Positions 36,893 to 45,510 of a stretch of DNA of 64,000 bases are shown here, in pieces. The DNA is taken from the NCBI GenBank assembly GCA_024195265.1, contig JAJLRJ010000005.1, positions 35,589,605 through 35,653,604 on the forward strand. The letters run 5' to 3'. The stretch is from Dendrophyllia cribrosa (taxonomy: Eukaryota > Cnidaria > Anthozoa > Scleractinia > Dendrophylliidae). The stretch's first letter is position 1, and each line of letters begins with the position of its first letter. A program made the translations under genes and the position numbers. The notes beneath the pieces were generated by a model, which worked only from the letters and a program-made list of their open reading frames with translations, was not told where the DNA came from and made no database searches.

Positions 36893-37573
36893 TTAATTTA
36901 TTTCTATGTCAAGATTAAATGGTAAGCCGTTGAAGTCAAAGAGGTTTCCGTGTTCATCTTTGATTGAAACTGTTAAACTATGTACAAAATTGTCAGATGC
37001 TGTCCTAATAAAGACATGCTGTGTTAGTTTCGAATATTGAACTATATCGTAGGGAGACAATTCAGCATTAATGCGAATTTTTGCCAAAACATCCGAAGGC
37101 TTACCATTAACTAAGCTTTGTTCTTTATCGACAAGATCACAGTGAATGTAATAGAAATCTGGTTCCACTAAATTCTTAATGTATGTCGTCCCAGACTGTA
37201 ATTTAGGACCCACGCCTAATAATTTAGACAAAGCAGGATTTAATTCTACCTCATTAGAAAAATTTTTGTGTATAACCATTTTCGCATTGATTTCATCGAC
37301 TTGGACGCTTAATCTTACCGGTTGATTACTGAATACGTGATGTATATGGGCCCTCAACTTATATGTGCTGTAGATCCCTGCGGGTAATGTCAAGACAGTT
37401 CCTGTTTTATTTTCATCAGTGGTAAACCATGTTATTGTCCCCTCTGTTTTCAAATTATGGCATGATCTGTGAAACGTGCACCAGATAAGCCGGATGGTGC
37501 TCGGCTTCAGAAGCGGTTGATCAAAGTAAATGGTGCAAGGATTCGAATGTGCGCAAATTCTTAGCATAACCAT
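36893..37573 (-). CDS. Penton-like minor capsid protein of element A, copy 1
   Basis: A 226-residue frame with FYYIHCDLVDKEQSLVNG in the middle and SLTVSIKDEHGNLFDFNG near the end. The protein encoded by B at 50563-51321 has the same two blocks (NIHCDL..DSLVDG and IQIYITDGKRRIVNLNG). Both genes neighbour the capsid gene, which fits the single-jelly-roll vertex (penton) protein of Polintons, but I infer this from position and length. The N-terminus is shorter than in B's protein, so the first part may be lost. TATATATA at 37588-37595 lies just upstream. A second, truncated copy follows at 37603-37850. Confidence 0.5.
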   Translation of the reverse strand: MVMLRICAHSNPCTIYFDQPLLKPSTIRLIWCTFHRSCHNLKTEGTITWFTTDENKTGTVLTLPAGIYSTYKLRAHIHHVFSNQPVRLSVQVDEINAKMVIHKNFSNEVELNPALSKLLGVGPKLQSGTTYIKNLVEPDFYYIHCDLVDKEQSLVNGKPSDVLAKIRINAELSPYDIVQYSKLTQHVFIRTASDNFVHSLTVSIKDEHGNLFDFNGLPFNLDIEIN

Positions 37574-37587
37574 TGCACTGTTGTGTG

Positions 37588-37595
37588 TATATATA
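37588..37595 (-). promoter_or_regulatory. TATATA motif upstream of penton-like copy 1
   Basis: On the minus strand it reads TTATATATACACAC, ending about 10 bases before the ATG at 37573. Confidence 0.55.
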
Positions 37596-37602
37596 AGATT
37601 TT

Positions 37603-37850
37603 TTAATTTATCTCGATTTCAAATTCTAAGGGCATGTTATTAAAGTCGAAGAGGTCATTGTTTTCATCCCTCACTGACAGTGATATGCTATTTACATAAT
37701 CGTCAGAGGAGACGTCACGCAAGATGTTCTGCTGTGTTGTTTCGTAGAGAATTTTCTGAAACGGTTTTCCACGAACATCAAATCGAGCCAAAACTGTGGA
37801 AGGTTTACCATTGAGCAGGTTTTGTTCTTTATCAACCAGATCACAGTGCC
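37603..37850 (-). pseudogene. Penton-like protein of element A, copy 2 (C-terminal fragment)
   Basis: Encodes only the last 80 or so residues of a paralog of the gene at 36893-37573. It begins abruptly with the HCDLVDKEQNLLNGKP block and ends DLFDFNNMPLEFEIEIN. The break at about 37850 coincides with the beginning of recognisable capsid sequence on the opposite strand, so a deletion has fused the two truncated genes. Confidence 0.65.
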
Positions 37851-38964
37851 CAAGCTAAACGAACATGAGGTTATCGTGTCGAACTCGCTTGCCTTGATTT
37901 TTAACATCGACCTTACCGGCGGCGATGTAAAAAACTATCTCGTCCAGAATGTTTCCCGGGCGCTAGTTGACAGGCTCGTTGTTAAATTTGCCGCTACCAC
38001 TGTCCAGGACACCGTTGGATACGATATTTACAAAATCTTTGAGGACCTCTTCCTTTCTGTTGATGAGCGGGACAACATGATTATGGAGGGCATCCAGAGT
38101 GTTGACTTGTGCAAGATCCGTTCTGACGCAGGTGACAAAAAGACTTCTGGCGTGGATGCGGAAAAGAAGCTGGAGAGTGTGTACAAGAATAAGTACCGCA
38201 TCAATCTGGACCACCAGATTCTGACAGACCACGGTGTCTTATACCCACAGGCCCTATACAGCGATCTAATCTTCGAGATAACGCTCGCACAGACAGCTCA
38301 TGTTGTTATTGGTTCGGATACAAATAAGCTTGTATACAAGTTGACAAATATACAGCTTGAGTACGAGACAATAAGAAGTAAGCAGCTGGCCGACGAGGCG
38401 ACGAGAGTTTACTCTAGCGGAAAGGAGTTTGCCTACGACCATATAATGCGAGAGGAAGTGGTCCCATTCTCGAAGGGTTCAGACGCTGGGCTGAATCGCA
38501 GGGTGAACCCACAGCGCAGGTCACTAAAAGGCATCCTTCTGCTATTCATCGAACCCTACGCAGCTGGAGACAGGGACTCTGAAAAATACTTCAATCCAGA
38601 CATCACCAAAGTGAATGTCACCATCAACGGCTCTCCCAACAGGATTTACAACGAAGGCATCAATGGAACCGACATGTGGAATGAGGTCACCCTCACCCAA
38701 CTCTTCAATGCTGGTGGCGGGCCTAACATGACTCTGACCAAATATCTAACTGACAACAAGTTTGGCCTCCTTATCGATCTTCGATCAATGGCTGATACAA
38801 CTCTGCACGGTAACGGCCAACGCCTTGTAAACACAAAGGATGGTGTGCATCTTGAGATTGAACGAAATACTTCTGGCTCTGGAAATGTTCACTGCCACAT
38901 CTACACCATCAGCGACTCACAGATGAACATCATGGACAGTCAGCTGCAGTCTGTTCAGTATTAA
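37848..38964 (+). pseudogene. Major capsid protein (double jelly roll) of element A, 5'-truncated
   Basis: About 372 recognisable residues from VPKLNEHEVIV to the C-terminus DSQLQSVQY. The apparent ATG at 37822 lies inside the antisense penton-like fragment and gives unrelated first residues, so the true N-terminus has been deleted. Blocks such as FNIDLTGGDVKNYLVQNV, LDHQILTDHGVLYPQALY and SLKGILLLFIEPYAAGDRDS are of a type I associate with Polinton-like virus capsid proteins in animal genomes. Capsid identity is inferred from this, from its length and from adjacency to the ATPase. Its sequence is very different from B's capsid protein. The ATPase gene of A originally followed within 60 bp. 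Confidence 0.65.
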
Positions 38965-38989
38965 GCCAGCTGCGTAAAGTGCAAAACAC

Positions 38990-38999
38990 ACATATAATG
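38990..38999 (+). promoter_or_regulatory. Orphaned promoter-like motif of A's ATPase gene
   Basis: ACATATAATG lies about 20 bp before the left copy of ATGGAC (39017-39022). It now sits 19 kb from the ATPase reading frame because element B is inserted between. Confidence 0.4.
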
Positions 39000-39022
39000 T
39001 ACATTGGTGTTGGGTAATGGAC

Positions 39023-39392
39023 AGTAGTTGAATAAACGCGGGTCCCGGTGCATCCTCGGCCCCCCTAATTTCTAACGTAAAAATTATTCGCACTTTCCCC
39101 GCATAGTCAAACAAATGTTCCGATTGGTATCGTTATGCTCAAATCATCAAGAAGTCAAAAGCCACATGTTACACACCTGTCTCTCATCTTCTCCCACATT
39201 TTCGCACATTTCATAAAATGCAACATTTTGTTTAAATTCATCAGAAACATATTACGCTTTGACTTCTAAAACGATCTGTCATATCCCCCAATTAGTACAT
39301 CCCCACTATTCAAACAAGTTCGTATAATTTCCGAAACGTTCGGATTAGGGGGCCTTCGGATCCCCACCGGGACCCGCGTTTATTCAACTACT
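39023..39392. repeat. Left terminal inverted repeat of element B
   Basis: 370 bp. It is itself bounded by short inverted repeats, starting AGTAGTTGAATAAACGCGGG and ending with the complement of that block. It is the reverse complement of 57777-58146 with two mismatches found by eye. Confidence 0.95.
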
Positions 39393-39614
39393 GTGTCAAA
39401 AAAACTGGGAGAATATTTGGTTGACAAAATCATTTCCAAAATATTTGGTTGACAAAATAAAAATCTGGAGAAAAACCATTTCAAAAATGAATTTTGTTTT
39501 TGTTTTTCTGAATTTAGTTTTCAAAAAAGATTTTCTCCAGATTTCATTTTGTCAACCAACCAGATATTTGTCAACCAAATATCTGGTTGACAAATATGTT
39601 TTCAGCTGGGAGAA
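39393..39614. repeat. Subterminal region with TTGGTTGACAAAAT motifs
   Basis: TTGGTTGACAAAAT and close variants occur repeatedly in both orientations between the left TIR and the polymerase stop codon (for example near 39417, 39442, 39550 and 39580). Related GGTTGACAAAA copies occur in B's other gene-free stretch (44735, 45072). They could be binding sites, but that is inference. Confidence 0.55.
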
Positions 39615-42600
39615 TCACCTCAATCTCCAATGTCCTAAAGCAAGTGTATCAATTCCATTTCTCAAAATCACTCTCTTGTCATCATTGGCAGACAATGCAA
39701 TCTTCTCCATTCTTTCTGTGAAAAGATGATGTTCTCTGCTGCGAATCACATTTTGCTTCCTATGTATTTTTCCTTCTCCTTCCAAACATTTCATAAAGTT
39801 GTTAAACCGCAACTGGTTTTTAATCACACATTTCTTTACACCTTTTGCTTTCTTTTCTTCTTTTCCATCATTCCACAGGAAAGCATAAAGTTTTGGTTTC
39901 AATGCCACAAATTCTGTCATGGTTTTTCCAGCACATTCATCTTTCATCAACCCAATCTTTTTCTTGTTTTCTTTCACAATGGGTAATCCATTCAAAACAG
40001 CAGGATGATCTCTGGAAAAGTCATTTGTGTCAAAACGTTCTTTCACATCATCTGCAATATCTGCAAAGAAATCTTCTGTCCCAATCTCCAAAACCAAAGA
40101 ATCTGTGTCTGTGTAAAGAACTTGGAGATCTTTCCACTTTTTCTTCGCATACCCATAATGAAAGTCATACATCAGGGTTTTGGAGAGATCCAGAATTGAC
40201 ATTCCCACATAAACTGGTTTATTCATGCAAATTTGCGTTTTTCTCATCTTGATTGCAATCAAAAATTCATCGAAAATCTGCACATCAGCAAAGTTTGGTT
40301 TGTTGATCAACTTTTCTGCTCTTTCAACATCTTTCACCAATTCAATGGAAACTCTTTTTCGCACATTCTCCATTGTCTTCCCAAACACTGAATTATTCAT
40401 CAGCTTGAAGAAATCTTTTTCAAATGCATTTTTTGCATTCATTCTCAACTTTGTGTTTGTTTCAATATATGATTTCATGAATGCAACTTCCTGAAATGAA
40501 ATTCCTTTTCTCACTTTTTTCAACTTCATTCCCAGGGAAAGAAAGAGTTTCAGATTTTCTCCATGCAGAACCATTCTTTCTTTGTCTCTCAGATTTTGAG
40601 TCAACTTCCACACACCATCCAGTTTTAAACTTTCTGGAGCAAGCGGGAAATCATTGTGAAAGTCATGCAAGTCAACTGGATATTCCAAATCAACTTCCAG
40701 AATGCATCCCACATTTTCTCCATCAACAAATTCTCTCCAATTCAACAATTCATTTTCTTTCATCCATTTGAATTTCCCCACTGGAAGAGGCTTTGACATT
40801 GCCCACCCATAAAGGTTATTTGCATCCAGATAAACCAAAAACTTGGCAGGCAATGTTTCATTGAAATCTTTCATAAATCGATTATTTGCCTTTGCATATC
40901 TTTTAAATGCATTTGAGTTCCCACCTCTCATTCCTCTTTCAACCATCAACAACATATCCACATCATTCAACAGTTGCAATGAAACTCCTGACATTTTCAA
41001 CATAGCATTCCACGCCATTCCAGGGGTTGTGAAAAACTGGGCAGGATCCAATCCATAGTTTTCTTCACAAAGTTTTCTGAAACTTTCAACAACATCTGCT
41101 AACAACAAAACATCTGTTTTCAGATAGAGATCGTGAAATTCTCCCATGTTTTTCATGTTCCATTTCCCCCAGACATTCTTTGCGTGTTTAAAATCTTCAT
41201 CCCCAATTCCCGAGTCATTCAATCTGGAGAAAAACGCTTCTTTCTCTGGAAGTGTTTCTGTAAACTTTTTAAATGAATCCATGAATTCATAGGGATAAAC
41301 TCCTTTTCTTGTCATCAAGTCAAACTTTTCTCCCTGGAAAAATCTGGCAGTTTCTGTCAAATCTGATTTGGGAAGATTCCCAATCAAGTTTCCCAGGGAA
41401 GAAGCCATGAATTTATATGAATCCAAAAACCGAATTTCATGTTTCACAACGATTTCTTTTCCATCCCGAGTTTTCTCTTTTTTCAACTCAAACTTCAGGG
41501 AGAAAGAGATATATTTCTCTTCATTATTGGGGATGCATTGAATATCCAGAATTTCATCCAATGTACCTAAAGCCCGCACAAAAAGATGTGAGTCATAGTT
41601 TGCCAAGTTGTGGAAAAACACGGGAGTGAATTTTGGTTTCTGAAACATCCGATTGCAAGAGCGATGAGCAGCTCCCCTGAATTTTCCTGTGAAATGGCAG
41701 TGATCTCGCACTTTCATCTTTTCTCCCTCTTTTTCAAATTCACCCCGACATAACCAACAACATGATGTCTGATTGTAAATCTGCCATTCTTCTGGAGTGA
41801 GAGGAATCATTGGTTTTGTTTTTAGTTTCAGTTGAGCAGTTTTCACTTTCTCAATGAGTTTTCTCACAAATTCTTTGGGAAGTTCAGCTGATTCGTTTTC
41901 ATTTCCTGCTCTTTCCAACACAGGTTCCATTTTCAGAAAAGGAGAAACGAGATGAAAAGCAAATCCACAGGGAAGATGTTCTTGTATTTTCTGCGTTTGT
42001 TTCATTTTCCCTGCATCTTCCACGGGTTTCAAAATCGATTCAAAATCAGCATAACCCACAACTGGAACATGAATCATTTTTGAGAAGTTTCGGAAAGAAC
42101 ATGTTCCTTCAGGCATAACAATATTCACTGCTTCAAATTCAACGCAATTGAGTTTGTGTTTTTCCAGGCTTTCTTCACTGGGAAATGAATTCATACATCT
42201 TTTGCAGAAGAATCTTTTCCGTTTCGTTTTAGAAACTTGCGATCCAGCCAAGCGAGAAAAGTTTTTAATAATGCAGAAATGGGTTTTAAACTCTTTTTTC
42301 AACAGCAGCAGATCAACATGTTTTTCTTTTTCTTTCTCCACCACTTTCAGGGGGAAAAGTTTTTTATCCCACCCAAATACATTTACAGAAATGTCATTTC
42401 TTTTTTCAAACTTCCCAATATCTGTTAAAGTTGTTGGAAATGAAATTCCACTCCAATCAAGTTTTTCAGCTTGTTTTCTCAACAAAGGCGTGATTCTTTC
42501 AGGATTCTGCACCACCCAGTTCCTTGCTCTTGTCACGCACCATTTAAAACACATTTCATCTTTGTTTTTCATGTTCACCACAGCGTTCTTTTTTGCCACT

Positions 42601-43433
42601 TCTTTTGGGAGAGAAATCCATGAAGATCCACCCAATGGTTTCCACCGAATGAGATGAAGTTCTAATCTGAGCACTTTTTCAAACGCCCAGTTTGATCCTC
42701 TTTGGTTGAAGTTTTCCAGGTTCATCAACATTTCTCTTCCCATTTCATCAAACAACTCACCTGCATCATTTCCTTCCAGATTTTTTTTCATGCGGGAATG
42801 GGAGAATGGTGTTTCTTCAATCATTGTATCATCGCTCAAATCCGGTTTCACCAACAGAGACACCAAAACGCACTTTATTTTGGTTTGCCGATTTTGTTTT
42901 ATCAACTCAATAACTTCATTCCTCACTTTCCGGAGAAAATCTTGCGGAGTTGGGGAATCATCTCCTTGAATGACAAATTGTCTTGCAAATCCTCTCAAAG
43001 CGGATTTTCCTTCTTCCACAACCAACCTTTGTTCCCACAATTCCTTGGTTTGTTTTTTCAATCTTTCAACTGCAGGATTTGATCTTCTCCTAATTTCCAC
43101 ATCATCTACATTTTCCAGCCAATTCAACCAATCTGAAATCGTTTCTGTTTGTTTTTGAATGACTGACTGAATTCTTCTGGGAGGAACTTTTCTTCTTTCC
43201 GGAATTAAAATAGGGGCATCAATTTTTTTATTTTCGACATCCAGGGGGTTAACTTTTCTGTGTTTTCGAATTTTCACACGAGCTGCTTTGTTCATTTTTG
43301 GTTGATCGTTTTTCCCACCTCCAGTCCATAGATGTTTAATCAGGAACAAAATCAAATCATCTTTCTTCATTCGAGACCATCCCCGCAACCCGGATGATCT
43401 CGTAAATGATTTCAATTCTTTTAAAGTCACCAT
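39615..43433 (-). CDS. Protein-primed DNA polymerase B (pPolB) of element B
   Basis: Family B polymerase that starts synthesis on a terminal protein and copies the linear element. I place the start at ATG 43433 (MVTLKELKSFTRSSG), giving 1,272 residues; the upstream extension overlaps divergent genes. The N-terminus looks like a SAP-type DNA-binding helix pair. Zinc-finger segments follow (CKRCMNSF..KHKLNC; CCWLCRGEF..DHCHFTG). Exonuclease motifs are YADFES, NYDSHLF and YLKTDVLLLADV. The palm motifs are YLDANNLYGWAM (A), KLMNNSVFGKTMEN (B) and YTDTDSLVLE (C), with catalytic aspartates present. The length and inserted TPR2-like spacing between A and B fit pPolB. It is intact, and convergent with nothing: it reads toward the left TIR. 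Confidence 0.93.
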   Translation of the reverse strand: MVTLKELKSFTRSSGLRGWSRMKKDDLILFLIKHLWTGGGKNDQPKMNKAARVKIRKHRKVNPLDVENKKIDAPILIPERRKVPPRRIQSVIQKQTETISDWLNWLENVDDVEIRRRSNPAVERLKKQTKELWEQRLVVEEGKSALRGFARQFVIQGDDSPTPQDFLRKVRNEVIELIKQNRQTKIKCVLVSLLVKPDLSDDTMIEETPFSHSRMKKNLEGNDAGELFDEMGREMLMNLENFNQRGSNWAFEKVLRLELHLIRWKPLGGSSWISLPKEVAKKNAVVNMKNKDEMCFKWCVTRARNWVVQNPERITPLLRKQAEKLDWSGISFPTTLTDIGKFEKRNDISVNVFGWDKKLFPLKVVEKEKEKHVDLLLLKKEFKTHFCIIKNFSRLAGSQVSKTKRKRFFCKRCMNSFPSEESLEKHKLNCVEFEAVNIVMPEGTCSFRNFSKMIHVPVVGYADFESILKPVEDAGKMKQTQKIQEHLPCGFAFHLVSPFLKMEPVLERAGNENESAELPKEFVRKLIEKVKTAQLKLKTKPMIPLTPEEWQIYNQTSCCWLCRGEFEKEGEKMKVRDHCHFTGKFRGAAHRSCNRMFQKPKFTPVFFHNLANYDSHLFVRALGTLDEILDIQCIPNNEEKYISFSLKFELKKEKTRDGKEIVVKHEIRFLDSYKFMASSLGNLIGNLPKSDLTETARFFQGEKFDLMTRKGVYPYEFMDSFKKFTETLPEKEAFFSRLNDSGIGDEDFKHAKNVWGKWNMKNMGEFHDLYLKTDVLLLADVVESFRKLCEENYGLDPAQFFTTPGMAWNAMLKMSGVSLQLLNDVDMLLMVERGMRGGNSNAFKRYAKANNRFMKDFNETLPAKFLVYLDANNLYGWAMSKPLPVGKFKWMKENELLNWREFVDGENVGCILEVDLEYPVDLHDFHNDFPLAPESLKLDGVWKLTQNLRDKERMVLHGENLKLFLSLGMKLKKVRKGISFQEVAFMKSYIETNTKLRMNAKNAFEKDFFKLMNNSVFGKTMENVRKRVSIELVKDVERAEKLINKPNFADVQIFDEFLIAIKMRKTQICMNKPVYVGMSILDLSKTLMYDFHYGYAKKKWKDLQVLYTDTDSLVLEIGTEDFFADIADDVKERFDTNDFSRDHPAVLNGLPIVKENKKKIGLMKDECAGKTMTEFVALKPKLYAFLWNDGKEEKKAKGVKKCVIKNQLRFNNFMKCLEGEGKIHRKQNVIRSREHHLFTERMEKIALSANDDKRVILRNGIDTLALGHWRLR

Positions 43434-43463
43434 TTTTTCTCCATTGGATAAGAAATGAATAAA

Positions 43464-43742
43464 ATGATAGTTAAAGAAAAACTTTTCACAATCGAGGGGT
43501 AAGATTTCTTTTCTGTGGAGGAAACCCAAATTCCACTGCCTGAAATAAAAAATCATGCAACTTGGATTCATCCCAAATTTCACAAAGCATGTGGGTTGAC
43601 GGATGAAGAAATCGCATGGATGAAAGGGGTTGAAATGGAAATAAACTCTCAGAAAGCTGTTGACATGGCAAATGGTTTTCTTCCAGTCAAAAATGAAAAA
43701 GACAGGCAGTTTATGGAGAAATGGATTTGGAAAATAAAATGA
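43464..43742 (+). pseudogene. Small conserved-looking ORF with an in-frame TAA
   Basis: From ATG 43464 the frame reads 12 codons to TAA 43500-43502, then stays open to 43742 (includes PEIKNHATWIHPKFHKACGL). The downstream part has no good initiator, so the stop looks like a recent nonsense mutation or sequencing error in a protein of about 92 residues. Function unknown. It is divergent from the polymerase gene, with 30 bp between the starts. Confidence 0.4.
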
Positions 43743-43764
43743 TTTTTTTATCTCCACCAAGAAA

Positions 43765-44415
43765 ATGAATCCCGAAAAAGTTTCCATTTCCAAGATCACT
43801 CTCCAAGAACCTCAAAAACGAACCTCTGGAAAGATTTCATATTGTCTTCTCCCATGTTTTCTCAATGACCAAAAACTTCAACTGAAACTCCAAACAAAGT
43901 TTAAAATCTTTGCCCATGAAGGAGATTCTTTTTCACTGGGTATCAATCTCTCCGAAAAAGATACTTTATTTTTCAGAAATCTGGAAACTCATCTCAATAA
44001 AGCAGCTGTTGTCAAACGAGATGAAGTGAAAAAAGTTTGCCCATCTTTTGCCAAGTACCGTGAGGGAGATTTCCTTCTTGTGAAAACAGATAAATCTGAA
44101 CAGGATAAGATCTTTGCAAAGATTTATCCCTCCAAACTTCCTAAAACAGATTTCTCTTGTCGTTTTTGGGAGTTACTCAAGGGAAAGACGAAGAAAAAAC
44201 CCATCCGGAAACAAAAAGAACTCATTGGCATGCCACTTTTTGGGCAAGTTGTCTTTTCCATCAAACATCTTTTCTGTGGAAACGTCAGATCTATCACAGC
44301 AATTGTGGATGAAGTTTTAGTGGAGGAAATGGTTCAAACTGCCTCAGTTTTTGATGATTTTGAGGATGAAAATGAAGAAGATGAGGATGAAAAAGATTAT
44401 CCTTCTTTAAAATGA
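43765..44415 (+). CDS. Possible single-stranded-DNA-binding protein of element B
   Basis: A 216-residue protein with a basic, beta-rich-looking body (FLLVKTDK, GMPLFGQVVFSIKHLFCG, ITAIVDEVLVEEM) and a strongly acidic tail (DDFEDENEEDEDEKD). The combination, and its place next to the polymerase, resembles viral and phage ssDNA-binding proteins with acidic C-termini. No sequence signature proves it. Its stop overlaps the next start (ATGA at 44412), suggesting coordinated expression. Confidence 0.4.
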   Translation: MNPEKVSISKITLQEPQKRTSGKISYCLLPCFLNDQKLQLKLQTKFKIFAHEGDSFSLGINLSEKDTLFFRNLETHLNKAAVVKRDEVKKVCPSFAKYREGDFLLVKTDKSEQDKIFAKIYPSKLPKTDFSCRFWELLKGKTKKKPIRKQKELIGMPLFGQVVFSIKHLFCGNVRSITAIVDEVLVEEMVQTASVFDDFEDENEEDEDEKDYPSLK

Positions 44416-44711
44416 ACATCAGGGACCGATTTACTAATAGTGAATTTAACTGTTTGCAAGCATTCAATCTCGCCTGGATAATGGATAGTTTTCAAGGTAC
44501 AAAAGAAGAAAAAGATAAACTTGTTGAAAAATGCATTAAAGCAAAAGAAATCGAGAGGAAAATTCATGATTTTCTCAACTCACTTTTCCAAAGATATCCA
44601 GTAGAATCTTATGTGAGTGAAATAAAAAAAGCATGTGAGACTTTTATCACAATCAAAAAATACAGGGAGGCATGTGAGGATATGATGCGCTTGCAAACTT
44701 ATTTGGAATGA
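44412..44711 (+). CDS. Hypothetical 99-residue helical protein
   Basis: Starts at an ATG that overlaps the preceding stop codon. Composition suggests an all-helical, highly charged protein (TKEEKDKLVEKCIKAKEIE). I do not recognise the family. It belongs to the presumed early cluster beside the polymerase. Confidence 0.5.
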   Translation: MNIRDRFTNSEFNCLQAFNLAWIMDSFQGTKEEKDKLVEKCIKAKEIERKIHDFLNSLFQRYPVESYVSEIKKACETFITIKKYREACEDMMRLQTYLE

Positions 44712-45510
44712 TTTAATATTCAAGATATTAAATCTGGTTGACAAAATCTGAAAATGTATTCAGGATAGATATAAAAAACTATCGATTTGGTTGTTTACAG
44801 GAGATAAAAATGATTTTTAAAATGATTTTTTTTATTTTTTTATTTTTCAAATTTTTTTTTTATTTTTTTATTTTGAAATTTCTTTCCTGTAAACAACCAA
44901 ATCGATAGTTTTTTATATCTATCCTAACATCCAAAATTCTTTTTTGGAAACAGAAATCTGGCAGAAATCATTTCCAGAAATCTGGCAGAAATCATTTCCA
45001 GAAATCTAGAAATCATTTCCAGAAATCTGGCAGAAATCTAGAAATCATTTCCAGAAATCTGGCAGAAATCTAGTTGACAAAAGTGAAAAATCTATTCAGG
45101 AGAGATATTTAAAACTATCAATTTGGTTGTTTCCAAGAAAGAAATTTCAAAATAAAAAAATAAAAAAAAAAATAAAATAAAAGATCATTTTTATCTCCTG
45201 TAAACAACCAAATCGATAGTTTTAAATATCTCTCCTAACAACAGAAATTCATTTTTGGAGCAGAAATTTGGTTGTCAAAATCATTTCCAGAATTTTAGTT
45301 TCCAAAAAAAATCTGGGGAGAAAAAAAGTTTTCAAATTCTGAAATTTGAAAACAAAATTTCTAGCTGAGAAAAATCTGGAGAAAAAAGTTTCCAAAAACT
45401 TTATTTTTTGACAACTTTTTTTCCCCAGTTAAAATGTGGAATTTGATTGACATGAAAACTGGAGAAAAAGTGGCATCAGAGAAATCAATATCTGCTCTCT
45501 CTCTCCCCAT
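44712..45510. repeat. Gene-free stretch with two linked palindromes and tandem repeats
   Basis: Palindrome 1 has perfect 41-bp arms at 44762-44802 and 44885-44925 (AGGATAGATATAAAAAACTA and its complement at the ends). Palindrome 2 spans 45098-45236 with related arms. Part of palindrome 1 (TTGGTTGTTTACAGGAGATA) is the complement of the right arm of palindrome 2. Between them AGAAATCTGGCAGAAATCAT-type units repeat (44950-45070). It separates the replication genes from the following gene. Confidence 0.8.

Noticed and set aside
37822..37847. Apparent ATG start of element A's capsid gene
   Set aside because: This stretch is antisense to the conserved penton-like fragment, so the encoded residues are not capsid sequence.
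43437..43799. N-terminal extension of the polymerase frame up to 43799
   Set aside because: It overlaps two divergent plus-strand genes, and the SAP-like domain starts immediately after the ATG at 43433.
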